Notes: generated by a model from the letters alone, not told the origin. Shown: positions 14,865-24,990, counted from the first letter of the stretch. The stretch: DNA of 64,000 nt from an uncultured Candidatus Melainabacteria bacterium (GCA_934699705.1 CAKUXD010000006.1:9582-73581), one strand, 5' to 3'. Translations and numbers: made by a program.

Positions 14865-16265
14865 TTATATTTCTATAATATAATTTAATAATGTTCTTAC
14901 ACCTGCACCAGTTGCGCCAGCGATAAATTCTTTTTGAGGTTTTTCTAAGAATGCTGTTCCTGCAACATCTAAGTGAGCCCATTTTACATCATCAGTTACA
15001 AATTTTTGCAAGAATAAGCCCGCAGCTGAAGCTCCGCCCCATCTTGAACCTGTATTCTTCATATCTGCAATTTCACTTTTTAAACTATCAAAGTAATCTT
15101 CAAACATCGGCATTTCCCAATATCTTTCGCCTGATTTGTTACCTACTTCAATTAATCTGTGAATTAAATCTTCGTTATTGCCCATAATGCCTGCCGCATG
15201 TGTTCCTAAAGCTACCATACAAGCGCCTGTTAAGGTTGCAATATCAATGATTTCATCAACTTTTAAGTCGCAAGCGTAGCATAAAGCGTCAGCTAAAGTT
15301 ACTCTGCCTTCTGCGTCTGTATTATCAATTTCGATTGTTTTGCCGTTTTTGGCTGTTAAGATATCACCTGGTTTGTAAGCGTTTGGTCCAATCATATTTT
15401 CGCAAGCTGCAATAATACCATGAACTTCTACGTTTGGTGCAAATTCTTTTATTTTACTCATTACACCTAAAACGCAGGCTGCACCTGACATGTCATCGCG
15501 CATTGTTAGCATTGATGAAGCAGGTTTTAAATCCATTCCGCCACTATCGAAGCATAATCCTTTGCCGATTATTGCGATACGTTTTGTCGGATTTTTAGGA
15601 GCATATTTCATGTGAATGAATTTAGGCTCTTGATGACTTCCCCTTGCTACGGCTAAGTAGGCTGTCATACCCATTTTTTCGCAATCTTTTCTGTCATAAA
15701 TTTTTGTATCAAGTCCTAGACTTTTTGCAACTTCTGCTAATTTTGTTGGAGTTGCATATTCAGCTGGTTCATTTGCTAAATCTCTAGTAAAATTCATTGC
15801 TTCTGCTCTTTTTTGACCTTTTTCAACTTTTGATTTATCAAGATTTACGTATAAAGTTTCAATGTGGTCTTTTTTATCAGATTTGTATTTGTCAAAAGCG
15901 TAATCGCCAATCATTGCGCCTTCTGAAATCATATCTGCATATTCAAATGGAATATTTGAAAAATCTACTGCAATAGTTTTTGCTTTCATTTGCAAGGCTT
16001 TTTTAACTGCTTTTGCCATAACTTCTCTGATTTTGTTATTGTTTAATTCATTTTCTTTTCCCAAACCAATTACTAAAACTTTTTTTGCTGAATTTTTGCC
16101 ATAAGTAGGTAATAAGTAAGTTGTGTTAAATTTACCTTCAAAATTGTCTTGTTTTAATGCGTATTCGTTTGCAATTTTGTTTGTAGTTTGTTTACCTTCA
16201 AACATATTTACAAAAATAACGTCGCACTCTTGTGATTTTACATCTGAAACGATTTTAATTTCCAT
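14865..16265 (-). CDS. pepA: Leucyl aminopeptidase (M17 family)
   Basis: This encodes 466 residues of a two-metal cytosolic exopeptidase that forms hexamers. The C-terminal catalytic domain has GKGLCFDSGGMDLKP (metal-binding Lys and Asp), MRDDMSGAACV and the family signature NTDAEGRVTLADAL. The N-terminal macro-like domain spans about residues 1-155. The ATG at 16265 follows AAAGGAC. The frame extends 13 codons upstream, but without a better ribosome site. It is a single gene with terminator hairpin downstream. Confidence 0.95.
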   Translation of the reverse strand: MEIKIVSDVKSQECDVIFVNMFEGKQTTNKIANEYALKQDNFEGKFNTTYLLPTYGKNSAKKVLVIGLGKENELNNNKIREVMAKAVKKALQMKAKTIAVDFSNIPFEYADMISEGAMIGDYAFDKYKSDKKDHIETLYVNLDKSKVEKGQKRAEAMNFTRDLANEPAEYATPTKLAEVAKSLGLDTKIYDRKDCEKMGMTAYLAVARGSHQEPKFIHMKYAPKNPTKRIAIIGKGLCFDSGGMDLKPASSMLTMRDDMSGAACVLGVMSKIKEFAPNVEVHGIIAACENMIGPNAYKPGDILTAKNGKTIEIDNTDAEGRVTLADALCYACDLKVDEIIDIATLTGACMVALGTHAAGIMGNNEDLIHRLIEVGNKSGERYWEMPMFEDYFDSLKSEIADMKNTGSRWGGASAAGLFLQKFVTDDVKWAHLDVAGTAFLEKPQKEFIAGATGAGVRTLLNYIIEI

Positions 16266-16439
16266 AGTAAGTCCTTTCCTTAAATGTACTTTATATAAAT
16301 TCATAATACCATATAAATTTTTTTAATAAACTATACAAATTGTTTTTATCATGTTAATATTTAATTAGTAATAGTTAAATTTTTGAAAATATATGCAATG
16401 TAGTTAACTTTTTAATATATACAACTAAAAAGAAAATGG

Positions 16440-16462
16440 CTCGGTAGGTTATATGTGCCGAG
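16440..16462 (+). promoter_or_regulatory. rny: Small hairpin in the rny leader
   Basis: CTCGG (16440-16444) pairs with CCGAG (16458-16462), about 45 nt before the rny start, in an otherwise AT-rich 242-nt gap. It may be part of a structured 5' UTR; RNase Y messages are often autoregulated. The evidence is only one short stem. Confidence 0.25.
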
Positions 16463-16507
16463 ATTGTGTATATTTGTAAAAAATAGAAAGTAAAGGTATA
16501 GAGATTT

Positions 16508-18040
16508 ATGGACTCAGTTTTAGTCGTTGCGATTGTAGTAGTCGCAGTTCTAGCTGTTGTATTTACAGCAATTTTAGTTAATCAGCGTGCAAAATATAAA
16601 GCGTTACATGCTGAGGTCTTAAAAAAACAAGATGACTTAGCTCAAAAAGAACAGTTACTTGTTAAAGAAGCTATGATTAAGGCAAAAGATGCTTTACAAA
16701 CTGAAAGAGAACAATTAAATGAAGAAGAACGCGAAAGAAGACAGGAATTATCACGTCAAGAAGCAAAATTAGCTCAAAGAGAAGATGTTCTTGAAGATAA
16801 AATTCAAGATGCAACAGAAAAAGAATCTGCTGCTCAAAGAAAAATGGACGAATTATTAGAAAAAGAAGATTATCTCGCAGAATTAGTTCAAAAACAAACA
16901 ACTGAATTAGAAAGAATTTCAGGCATGTCTGCAGAAGAAGCTAAAAATCAATTGTTAGAACAATTGAAAAATGATTTAGCTCAGGAACAATTGCAATTAA
17001 TAAGAGAAAATGAAGCAAAAATTAAAGAAAAAGCGTTAGAACAATCTCAAGAAATTTTAACAACAACTATGCAAAGATGTGTTATGGATCAGGTTGTAGA
17101 AAGTACAGTTTCAGTTGTTTCGTTGCCAAGCGATGAAATGAAGGGGCGTATTATTGGTCGTGAAGGTCGTAATATTAGAACATTAGAAACACTTACTGGT
17201 GTTGATTTGATTATTGACGATACTCCAGAGGCTGTTGTTCTATCAAGTTTTGACCCAGTTCGCAGAGAAGTTGCAAAACTTGCGTTAGAAAAACTTATTT
17301 CTGATGGTCGTATTCACCCTGTTAGAATTGAAGAAATGGTTAACAAGGCTCAAGAAGAAATCGAAAAGAAAATTCTTACTGAAGGTGAAAATGCCGCTTT
17401 AGATATGGGTATAATGGGCTTAAATAAAGAACTTTTAAAAACTTTGGGTCGTTTATATTACAGAACAAGTTATGGTCAAAATGTTTTGAAGCATTCGCTT
17501 GAAGTTGGTCATATTGCTGGCATGTTGGCTGCGGAATTAGGCGCAAATGTAAATGTTGCAAAGCGTGCAGGTCTATTGCACGATATCGGTAAGGCAGTTG
17601 ATCAAACTCAAGAAGGTACACATATTCAATTAGGGGTTGAAATTGCTAACAAATATGGTGAAAAAATGGAAATTATTCACGCAATTGAAGCTCACCATAA
17701 CGATGTTACTGCAAATACAATTGAAGCTGTATTGGTTAAATTAGCAGATGCTATTTCTGCTGGCAGACCTGGTGCAAGACGTGATACTTTAGAAATTTAT
17801 ATTAAGCGTCTTCAAAAAATTGAAGAAATTGTTAATAGCTTTAATGGTATTAAACAATCGTTTGCAGTTCAAGCTGGTCGTGAAGTTCGTGTAATTGTTG
17901 AAGCTGAACAGTTTGATGATTTAGCTTCACAAAAACTTGCAAGAGATATTGCAAAACGTATTGAAGACGAACTAGATTACCCAGGACAAATCAGAGTTAC
18001 AGTTGTAAGAGAATTTAGAACAACTGAAATTGCAAAATAA
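16508..18040 (+). CDS. rny: Ribonuclease Y
   Basis: This encodes 510 residues of the membrane-anchored endoribonuclease that starts mRNA decay. An N-terminal transmembrane helix (about 4-25) is followed by a long Glu/Lys/Gln-rich coiled coil (about 28-190). A KH domain with [15 protein letters not shown] (about 213-227) and an HD domain with LLHDIGKA follow. The C-terminus EFRTTEIAK matches the family ending. ymdB follows 7 nt later, as it does near rny in Bacillus. Confidence 0.96.
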   Translation: MDSVLVVAIVVVAVLAVVFTAILVNQRAKYKALHAEVLKKQDDLAQKEQLLVKEAMIKAKDALQTEREQLNEEERERRQELSRQEAKLAQREDVLEDKIQDATEKESAAQRKMDELLEKEDYLAELVQKQTTELERISGMSAEEAKNQLLEQLKNDLAQEQLQLIRENEAKIKEKALEQSQEILTTTMQRCVMDQVVESTVSVVSLPSDEMKGRIIGREGRNIRTLETLTGVDLIIDDTPEAVVLSSFDPVRREVAKLALEKLISDGRIHPVRIEEMVNKAQEEIEKKILTEGENAALDMGIMGLNKELLKTLGRLYYRTSYGQNVLKHSLEVGHIAGMLAAELGANVNVAKRAGLLHDIGKAVDQTQEGTHIQLGVEIANKYGEKMEIIHAIEAHHNDVTANTIEAVLVKLADAISAGRPGARRDTLEIYIKRLQKIEEIVNSFNGIKQSFAVQAGREVRVIVEAEQFDDLASQKLARDIAKRIEDELDYPGQIRVTVVREFRTTEIAK

Positions 18041-18047
18041 TTAATTT

Positions 18048-18884
18048 ATGACAGATAATATTTTAAAAATTTTATTTATTGGCGATGTAGTCGGTAGAAT
18101 TGGCAGAAAAGCAGTTACCGACTACTTGGCTGAAAATAAATCAAAATATGACTTTGTTATTTTGAACGCCGAAAATGCTTCGCATGGATTTGGATTGACG
18201 CAAAAGAATTATAATCAACTCTCAAATGCAGGTGTGGATTGCTTTACGTCGGGTAATCATATTTGGGATAAAAAAGAAATTTTTAATTATATTGATAATG
18301 CTGAAAAATTAGTTCGCCCTTTAAATTATCCAAATGGAGCTCGTGGAGAGGGGTATAGATTTTTTAATATCGGTGATAATAAAATATGCGTGATGAATTT
18401 TTTAGGCAGGGTATTTATGCAACCTGTTGATTCTCAGTGGCAGATTATGAAAGACAAAATTAATGAAATAAAAGACGTTACACCGAATATATTTATTGAT
18501 TTTCATGCCGAGGCTACGGCTGAAAAAATTTGTTTTGGCAGATTTTGCGCAGATTTAGGGGTTAGTGCTTTTGTTGGTACTCATACACATGTTCAAACTG
18601 CTGATGAAAAAATTATAAATGGAATGGCATATATTTCTGATGCGGGTTTTTGTGGGGCAGAAGATAGTGTTATTGGTATGGAATATTCGACCTCACTTAC
18701 AAGAATGACAACTTGTTTGCCTGAACGATTTGAAGTTGCGCAGGATAATGTCGCTATTGTTAACGCAGTTGAAATTACCTTAGATGCTTTAACAGGTAAG
18801 GCAACTGATATAAAAAGAATTAATGAAAAAATAATATATGAAAAAAAAGAAACGGAGGAAGATTTTGGGAATGAATCGTCCTGA
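18048..18884 (+). CDS. ymdB: YmdB-family metallophosphoesterase
   Basis: This encodes 278 residues of the TIGR00282 family, whose Bacillus member hydrolyses 2',3'-cyclic nucleotides and affects biofilm and RNA turnover. The di-metal site motifs are visible: FIGDVVGRIGR, LNAENASHGFGL, TSGNHIWDKKE, DFHAEATAEK and GTHTHVQTAD. The last 20 residues are a charged extension. It lies directly behind rny, supporting a role in RNA metabolism. Confidence 0.93.
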   Translation: MTDNILKILFIGDVVGRIGRKAVTDYLAENKSKYDFVILNAENASHGFGLTQKNYNQLSNAGVDCFTSGNHIWDKKEIFNYIDNAEKLVRPLNYPNGARGEGYRFFNIGDNKICVMNFLGRVFMQPVDSQWQIMKDKINEIKDVTPNIFIDFHAEATAEKICFGRFCADLGVSAFVGTHTHVQTADEKIINGMAYISDAGFCGAEDSVIGMEYSTSLTRMTTCLPERFEVAQDNVAIVNAVEITLDALTGKATDIKRINEKIIYEKKETEEDFGNESS

Positions 18885-18899
18885 TTGGAGGTGTAAATC

Positions 18900-19757
18900 A
18901 TGAAAAAAGCTGATTTTCACGTCCATACGAATTATTCAGATGGCGTATTTTCGCCTGAAAAAATTGTTGATACTGCAATTGATGCGGGTTTAGAAGCTAT
19001 TGCTTTGACCGATCACGATAATATTTTATCGTATGAAATTGCGCAAAACTATTTAAAAAATCTAGGAAAACAGGATAAACTTGAAATTATTCAAGGTGTT
19101 GAGGTTAATACTTTATACAAAAATTATGAAGTTCATATTCTAGGGTATTTTATGAATACTGAAAATGAAGATTTCAAAAAACTTTTAAAAATTCAACAAC
19201 AAGCCAGAATTGATCAAGTAATGGAAATTATTGACCTTTTGGACAAAAAAGAAGGTATTAAAATTACTTTTGATATGATTAAATCGCAAGTTGCAGATGG
19301 AGGAAGTATTGGACGACCTCACATTGCGAAGGCGATAACTTCAGCAGGCGGAACGTCAAGTGTTATAGAGGCTTATAACAAATATATTAATGACAGTTCT
19401 CCTGTATATGTGCAAAGAAAAACAGTAACTCCGCACGATGCCGTTGAAGTTATTTATGATGCAGGTGGTATTCCAGTTATTGCTCATCCTCACGATATTG
19501 ATATTGCAGAAACCTTGATTAATGATTTAATGGCGTATGGCTTGAGAGGAATTGAGGCATATCATAGAAAACATTCTCCAGCTTTGGTTGAATATTTTTC
19601 TTCTATGGCTGAAAAATTAGGGTTAATCGTAACTGGTGGGTCAGATTTTCACGCGCCAAGTTTGGTTAATGGACAAATTATTCTGGGGAAACATTTTATT
19701 CCGGAATGGATTTATGATAAATTAATTCAAGAAAAAAAGCGTTTAGATTTAGCTTAA
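18900..19757 (+). CDS. PHP-domain phosphoesterase (RNase AM / nucleotide phosphatase type)
   Basis: This encodes 285 residues. The PHP metal motifs are HVHTNYSDG at the N-terminus, ALTDHDN, GVEVN, IAHPHD and GGSDFH near the C-terminus. Related proteins (YciV/RNase AM) hydrolyse 3',5'-nucleoside bisphosphates or trim 5' ends of RNA. GGAGGTG precedes the ATG. It is third in a run after rny and ymdB, so all three may act on RNA ends or cyclic and bis-phosphate nucleotides. The exact substrate is inferred. Confidence 0.88.
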   Translation: MKKADFHVHTNYSDGVFSPEKIVDTAIDAGLEAIALTDHDNILSYEIAQNYLKNLGKQDKLEIIQGVEVNTLYKNYEVHILGYFMNTENEDFKKLLKIQQQARIDQVMEIIDLLDKKEGIKITFDMIKSQVADGGSIGRPHIAKAITSAGGTSSVIEAYNKYINDSSPVYVQRKTVTPHDAVEVIYDAGGIPVIAHPHDIDIAETLINDLMAYGLRGIEAYHRKHSPALVEYFSSMAEKLGLIVTGGSDFHAPSLVNGQIILGKHFIPEWIYDKLIQEKKRLDLA

Positions 19758-19777
19758 AAAATAAAGGATATTGATAT

Positions 19778-20419
19778 ATGCAAAAAAATAAAGCCTTTAC
19801 CTTAGTTGAAATTGTAGTTGTTATTGGATTAATCGTTTTGACTGCGATTATGGTTGTGCCAAATTTAATTGAAGATAATAAAAAATTGGATATTATTTCA
19901 AAATGGAAGCATTCATATCAAAATGTTGAATATGTTTTTCAGGCTTTAAACACGCAGGTTACTGATACTGATAAAATTGCTTTTAAGCAGGCGAAAAATA
20001 ATGATGAAAAAGAAATATTATTATATAATTTATTAAATCCTTATTTCAGAATGAAACAAGCTATTGATGTAAAATCTTATAAAACGCATTATCTTGATGG
20101 CTCGCCAGTAAAAGAAAATGACGATTATTATATTACAAATTTACATGTTGCAAATTCGGGTAAAATCGTTGGCGTTAAATGGTTAAATGATAATTTTGAT
20201 AATAATACTTTGCCATTTGCTATATTGTCAGTTGATTTGAATGGGGTAAATAAGCCTAACAAGTGGGGTTATGATATTTTTGCAGTAAATGTTTATAGTG
20301 ATAGAGTTGAACCAATTGGCAAAACTGATGATGAATATTTAATGAAATCCGATTGTTCAAAAAAAGGTAAGGGTTTAACTTGTTCTTATTATTACTACAT
20401 TTATGGCGGTAAATTATAA
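19778..20419 (+). CDS. Type IV prepilin-like protein
   Basis: This encodes 213 residues. The N-terminus has a prepilin peptidase and methylation motif, KAFTLVEIVVVIGLI, with a six-residue leader, the mature Phe as first residue and Glu at position 5. After the hydrophobic helix the globular part ends with a Cys pair (DCSKKGKGLTC) that could form the C-terminal disulfide loop. It probably is a pseudopilin or minor pilin using the pilus machinery at 36.9-43.2 kb. It sits alone behind the PHP gene and overlaps the convergent nth by 6 nt. Confidence 0.85.
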   Translation: MQKNKAFTLVEIVVVIGLIVLTAIMVVPNLIEDNKKLDIISKWKHSYQNVEYVFQALNTQVTDTDKIAFKQAKNNDEKEILLYNLLNPYFRMKQAIDVKSYKTHYLDGSPVKENDDYYITNLHVANSGKIVGVKWLNDNFDNNTLPFAILSVDLNGVNKPNKWGYDIFAVNVYSDRVEPIGKTDDEYLMKSDCSKKGKGLTCSYYYYIYGGKL

Positions 20420-21043
20420 TATTTTTTTGCAGTAAGCGTTTATTGGACAATTGTCGCAATTTGGTTTTTGCGGTTTGCATACATTTTGTCCATGCGTAAC
20501 AATAAGTGTGTTAATATCAATCCAGTATTTTTCTGGTAATTTTTTCCGCAAAGCAAATTCTGTTTCTTCAGGAGTTTTTGTTTTAACATATCCTAAGCGG
20601 TTGAAAATTCTGTGAACGTGAACATCTACGCAGATAGCAGGTTTGTTAAAACCTCTTGAAACAACCAAATTCGCGGTTTTTCGTCCAACACCATTAAATT
20701 TACATAGTTCTTCAATATCGCAAGGCACTTGTCCTTCGTAGTTTTCAACGAGTTCTTTTGAAAGTTGAATTATTTGTTTGGCTTTATTTGCATAAAATCC
20801 GACAGGGTAAATTGCTTTTTCTAAATCTTTTTCATCGATTTGAGCCATTTTTTCTGGCGTTTTTGCCAATTCTAACATTCTGAGTGTTGCAGGATAAGTT
20901 GTTTTATCATTTGTTCTAAGGCTTAAAATACAGGCAATTAAAACAAGATATGGACTTGTGAAGGTGTCCATTAAATTAACAAAATCACTTCTTTTTTGAT
21001 TTGCTTGTTTTAATCTTTTTACAATCTCGTCGATATCGTTCAT
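20414..21043 (-). CDS. nth: Endonuclease III
   Basis: This encodes 209 residues of the DNA glycosylase/AP lyase for oxidised pyrimidines. The helix-hairpin-helix LCKFNGVGRKTANLV carries the catalytic Lys, and VDVHVHR precedes the catalytic Asp position typical of the family. The C-terminal 4Fe-4S site has spacing C-x6-C-x2-C-x5-C. The start overlaps the lpxK stop by 4 nt. Confidence 0.95.
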   Translation of the reverse strand: MNDIDEIVKRLKQANQKRSDFVNLMDTFTSPYLVLIACILSLRTNDKTTYPATLRMLELAKTPEKMAQIDEKDLEKAIYPVGFYANKAKQIIQLSKELVENYEGQVPCDIEELCKFNGVGRKTANLVVSRGFNKPAICVDVHVHRIFNRLGYVKTKTPEETEFALRKKLPEKYWIDINTLIVTHGQNVCKPQKPNCDNCPINAYCKKIL

Positions 21044-22050
21044 TTTAGTAATTCTTCTATGTTTAAATCCAGTTTCAGTTTTAAAGCATAAATGTTATCC
21101 GCATTAAATTTTTCCAACTTTACGGCATCTTTTTCTGTTGTAACAATGGTTTCATCAACATCTGCGATGTCATCATAGGTATATTGGTGGTGGTCGTCAA
21201 ATGTAATTGTGCCTAAAATATTATATTTTTCGTTCACAAAATCGTAAAACTGCTTAGGTTGACCGATTGCACACATTGCGACTACATCTGAGTGGAGTGG
21301 AAGTAATTCTGTTGTTTTAATATTGTATGTAAAACTCGGTACTACATTGCAAATAGTCGTTTTTCGCTTATCAAAAAATAGAGATAGCATATCTTTTGGG
21401 ATATCTTCTCCACTTTTGTTCATAATAACAAGTTTATCAGCGCGTTTTAAACCGTTTAAATTTTCTCTTAAAGGTCCAGCTGGTAAGTGTTTACCGTTAC
21501 CAAAAATTTTTTCACTATCGACAAGTACAATATTTAAGTCGCGTTGAATTTTTCTATGCTGGAACGCATCATCAAGAATAATTACATCAGGGTGATAGCT
21601 TCGAATTATACTATTTGCAGCCTTAACTCGACTCGCACAGGTTACAACTGCAACTCCTTCTAAATTTTGCGCAAACCAAAAAGGTTCATCACCAACTTCT
21701 TCTGCAGTATGTAAAATTTGTCCGTTAAGCGCCACAACTCGAGGTTCTTTGTTTGATAATTTTCCGCCGTATCCGCGAGAAATTATTGCTACTTTTTTGT
21801 CTTGTTTTAAAAAATATTTTGCAATTTCTGCCACAACTGGAGTTTTTCCAACCCCGCCAGTAGTTAAATTGCCAACTGAAATTACGTAAGCATCAACTTT
21901 TACAGATTTTAAGAAATTATTATCATATAAATAATTCCTAAACGCAGTTATTTTTTCATAAAAAAAGGCAAAAAACTCTAAAATTGGCAAAAGCAAACTT
22001 TTAGAATTTTTTGTATAATGTATTTCTGTAATTTTTGTTTTTAAACTCAT
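21040..22050 (-). CDS. lpxK: Tetraacyldisaccharide 4'-kinase
   Basis: This encodes 336 residues of the inner-membrane kinase that phosphorylates the lipid A disaccharide precursor. Hallmarks are the N-terminal membrane-associated helix, the P-loop VGNLTTGGVGKTPVV, ISRGYGGK, GDEP and the DDAFQHRKIQRDLNIVLVD segment. It sits directly downstream of the MCE transporter genes (2-nt gap) and overlaps nth. Its presence shows that the cell makes lipid A and so has an LPS-type outer membrane. Confidence 0.95.
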   Translation of the reverse strand: MSLKTKITEIHYTKNSKSLLLPILEFFAFFYEKITAFRNYLYDNNFLKSVKVDAYVISVGNLTTGGVGKTPVVAEIAKYFLKQDKKVAIISRGYGGKLSNKEPRVVALNGQILHTAEEVGDEPFWFAQNLEGVAVVTCASRVKAANSIIRSYHPDVIILDDAFQHRKIQRDLNIVLVDSEKIFGNGKHLPAGPLRENLNGLKRADKLVIMNKSGEDIPKDMLSLFFDKRKTTICNVVPSFTYNIKTTELLPLHSDVVAMCAIGQPKQFYDFVNEKYNILGTITFDDHHQYTYDDIADVDETIVTTEKDAVKLEKFNADNIYALKLKLDLNIEELLK

Positions 22051-22052
22051 AA

Positions 22053-23414
22053 TTAGAACATCAATCTAAATATTAAAAATCGTTTATTTAATTTATCAGT
22101 GAATTTTCTTAAATTTTTAGCTGAAACCGCGACATTATTTAAAGTATCTGTAAGTTCTTGTTTTTGGTCGCAGTTTAGATTGTTTACAACCTCTAAGGCT
22201 TTAGATAAATCAACCATTGCCTTGTTAACACTAGTCATAGTTTCAAAAACTTGCGATTTTAATTTTTGATCTTTTGTCATCATATTAACCGAATTACTGA
22301 TTTCGTTTACGTTTGAAACAATTGCATTCAAATCAGAGCCTAACTGTTTAGCGTCAGTATTATCCATTACTTTATTCAAATTGTTAGTAAATTTTGTAAG
22401 CGCTTCTGTGGCTTCAAACATTGTAGGTTTGAATTTTGGGTCGCCAACAACATTTTCAGTTAGTTTTGTAATAGTATTGAAATCTTTTGTGAATGACTCT
22501 AGCATTCTTATCATTTCGTTCAGGTCATTTTGAGAAGTTTCAATAAGTTTTTCTGCTTTAGCAATTGTCGTTGTTGCTTGTGCAGTTAATTCGTTTATAT
22601 TTACAACCGATTGTTTTAAGTCAGCAATAACTTTATCTGAAAGCAACTCATTAACCTTCATATTTGTTTCAGTCAAGGATTCTGCTGCTTTGTATTGCAA
22701 ATCCATAAAGTCAGAAATTCTCATAGGTTCAATGATTGTGTAAGGTGATTTTTGATGAGGATATGCGATTGCTTCATTATCAAGCGGTGTAATTCTCATT
22801 TTTTTTACGCCCTTATCTGTGATAAGTTCGCCCTTCATAAATTCAGGTAAAATAAGTCCTGGAAGATTTACAACGTAATCAATTCTGTATGCGTTTGAAG
22901 TTTTAATTTTTTCTTGCATTTGTACAGGAATTACTTTTGTCGGTACTATACGAGTGTCTTTAATGTATCCTACGTCATAAAATTCATTATCTAATTTTAT
23001 TTGAACGGGGTCATCTCTGAAAATCAAACTTGTTCCAACTGTCGGGATATAAAGAGTTCTTGTTTTTGGAGGTGTAATCTCAAGGAATTGTTCTCCGATA
23101 AGTCCTGATTGTTGGATTGAAATTGTTGACGCCTTAGGAATGGTGATATTTGGTTCAGTAATAACAAATTTCAATTTTACATAGCTTTTTTCACCATCAA
23201 TAACTGGCGTAATTTCTTCAACTTGTCCAACACGAAGTCCCATCATTTGAACTCCTGAGCCAGCTCTCATGCCGTTTACATCTCTAAATTGAACTTCAAT
23301 TCTTTCCGCAGAAGAAAATGCGCGCCCTTTTACCCACAATACAGTAAAAATAAGTATTGTAAGAGCAATTAATGTTAATATTCCGACTTTAAATGATGAT
23401 GATTTTAATTTCAT
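22053..23414 (-). CDS. MCE/MlaD-family lipid transport protein
   Basis: This encodes 453 residues. One N-terminal transmembrane helix (about 9-28) anchors the protein. The MCE domain (about 35-115) includes VQFRDVNGMRAGSGVQMMGLRVGQVEEI. The C-terminal half is a long helical region with many Thr, Asn and Val residues (about 235-440), longer than in proteobacterial MlaD and closer to the cyanobacterial and chloroplast TGD2-type. It should bind phospholipid between membranes together with the ATPase and permease encoded upstream. Its TM helix starts just after an initial Lys-rich stretch. Confidence 0.9.
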   Translation of the reverse strand: MKLKSSSFKVGILTLIALTILIFTVLWVKGRAFSSAERIEVQFRDVNGMRAGSGVQMMGLRVGQVEEITPVIDGEKSYVKLKFVITEPNITIPKASTISIQQSGLIGEQFLEITPPKTRTLYIPTVGTSLIFRDDPVQIKLDNEFYDVGYIKDTRIVPTKVIPVQMQEKIKTSNAYRIDYVVNLPGLILPEFMKGELITDKGVKKMRITPLDNEAIAYPHQKSPYTIIEPMRISDFMDLQYKAAESLTETNMKVNELLSDKVIADLKQSVVNINELTAQATTTIAKAEKLIETSQNDLNEMIRMLESFTKDFNTITKLTENVVGDPKFKPTMFEATEALTKFTNNLNKVMDNTDAKQLGSDLNAIVSNVNEISNSVNMMTKDQKLKSQVFETMTSVNKAMVDLSKALEVVNNLNCDQKQELTDTLNNVAVSAKNLRKFTDKLNKRFLIFRLMF

Positions 23415-23448
23415 GTTTACTTACCTTGTTTTTATTATATCAAAAAAA

Positions 23449-24168
23449 TTATTCTGTTAACATTTTCATTGGACCTTTTAAAGATGCCTCAATAAATTGT
23501 TTTGTATATTCATTAGAACCTTTGCACATATCTTCTGGAGTGCCTTTGTAAACGCATTTTCCGTCATAGAGCATTATAACTTTATCCGCTGTTCTGGTGA
23601 TAGTTGACATTTGGTGCGTTACAACGATTGAAGATGCGTGAGTTTCTTCTTTCAATCTTACGATATAATCTTCGATTAGAGTTGAAGAAATCGGGTCTAA
23701 GCCAGCGGTTGGCTCGTCGTAAAGGATAGTTTGAGGATTTGTAACAATTGCTCGAGCAAAACTTACACGTTTTTGCATACCGCCAGAAAGTTCAGATGGG
23801 AATTTATCTTCGATTCCGTTTAACCCTACGAGTTTAAGTTTTTCTTCAACGATGCGTTTTAAATCTTTTTCTGAGTATTTTTTTCTTAAATCTTTTCTTT
23901 CGCGGAGTGCAAAAATGATATTGTCGAAAACGTTTAAGGAATCAAATAGGGCTGAATATTGAAATACCATTGCAATATCGCCATCAGAGGTTTCAATTTT
24001 TCCACTATCTGCTTCAAGTAATCCGCAAATAATTTTTAAAATTGTACTTTTACCTGACCCTGAAAACCCTACAATTGCAAGAGTTTCCCCGTCTTTAACT
24101 TCAAAAGAAATATCGTTTAAGACGGTTTTGTCATCAAATTTTTTTATTAAATTTTCAACTTTTATCAT
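23449..24168 (-). CDS. MCE-type ABC transporter ATP-binding protein (MlaF-like)
   Basis: This encodes 239 residues of a complete ABC ATPase with Walker A GFSGSGKST, Q-loop VFQYSALFDSL, signature LSGGMQKRVSFARAI, Walker B TILYDEPTAGLDP and H-loop VVTHQM. It pairs with the permease upstream and the MCE protein downstream to energise phospholipid movement across the envelope. The 34-nt gap to the MCE gene and the 12-nt gap to the permease indicate one operon. Confidence 0.93.
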   Translation of the reverse strand: MIKVENLIKKFDDKTVLNDISFEVKDGETLAIVGFSGSGKSTILKIICGLLEADSGKIETSDGDIAMVFQYSALFDSLNVFDNIIFALRERKDLRKKYSEKDLKRIVEEKLKLVGLNGIEDKFPSELSGGMQKRVSFARAIVTNPQTILYDEPTAGLDPISSTLIEDYIVRLKEETHASSIVVTHQMSTITRTADKVIMLYDGKCVYKGTPEDMCKGSNEYTKQFIEASLKGPMKMLTE

Positions 24169-24180
24169 AATAATTAATCC

Positions 24181-24990
24181 TTAAAAGAAAAATGCGATTG
24201 AGAAAATTAAATCCCAAATAACTATTGCGATGAACGACCAAACAACGGCTTTTGTTGTAGCTATACCAACGCCTTTAGCTCCACCTTTTGCGATATATCC
24301 GCAAGTGCAACTAATAAGAGCAATTGTGCAACCATAAACGAAGGCTTTTGCAATTGCAACTTTTATGTCGTATATAAATAATCCAGACCAGACAGAAGAA
24401 AAATAAGCGCGGTAACTTAATTCTGCGGTCAAATTTGAAGCAAGACCTCCGCCGAGAATTCCAAAAGTTGACGCTACTATTAAAACTGGTGGCATCATTA
24501 AAGTTCCAGCGATAATTCTTGGTACGAACAGATATTTTATAGGGTCAACACCAAGAACTTTTATAGCATCAATTTGTTCTGTAACTCGCATAGTCGCAAT
24601 TTCAGAGGCTAAAGACGAGCCAATCATTGAAATTATTGCAAAACCTGACATGATAATACCTGTTTCACGAACGGTTAAAAGTGCAACCATCATTCCAACG
24701 TAGTTTCCACCGCCCTGCTTAACCATTTCTCCTGCAACCTGCATAGCAACGATTATTGAGGTCATACTAACAATTGAAATAGTTATCGGTAAAGAACTTA
24801 CACCAAATCTTGAGGATTGTTCAATAACATCTTTCCAATTGATTTGTCCAAAAAGAATACATTTTAAGGCGTGCAACCCCTGAATAGCAATTTCGCCAAG
24901 AGTTGTAAAAAAGTCGTTTAATTCGTCTGCGAATATTTGAAATAATTGATATGTCGCAGAATTTTTGAATAAGTCCCTAATCTGTTCCAT
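24181..24990 (-). CDS. MCE-type ABC transporter permease (MlaE-like)
   Basis: This encodes 269 residues with about five hydrophobic helices. Family features include the segment VVAMQVAGEMVKQGGGNYVGMMVALLTVRETG (split here by residue limits only in description), MRVTEQIDAIKVLGVDP and the C-terminal TKAVVWSFIAIVIWDL. It is the inner-membrane subunit of the MlaE/TGD1-type lipid transporter and is first in the operon with the ATPase, MCE protein, lpxK and nth. Confidence 0.92.
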   Translation of the reverse strand: MEQIRDLFKNSATYQLFQIFADELNDFFTTLGEIAIQGLHALKCILFGQINWKDVIEQSSRFGVSSLPITISIVSMTSIIVAMQVAGEMVKQGGGNYVGMMVALLTVRETGIIMSGFAIISMIGSSLASEIATMRVTEQIDAIKVLGVDPIKYLFVPRIIAGTLMMPPVLIVASTFGILGGGLASNLTAELSYRAYFSSVWSGLFIYDIKVAIAKAFVYGCTIALISCTCGYIAKGGAKGVGIATTKAVVWSFIAIVIWDLIFSIAFFF

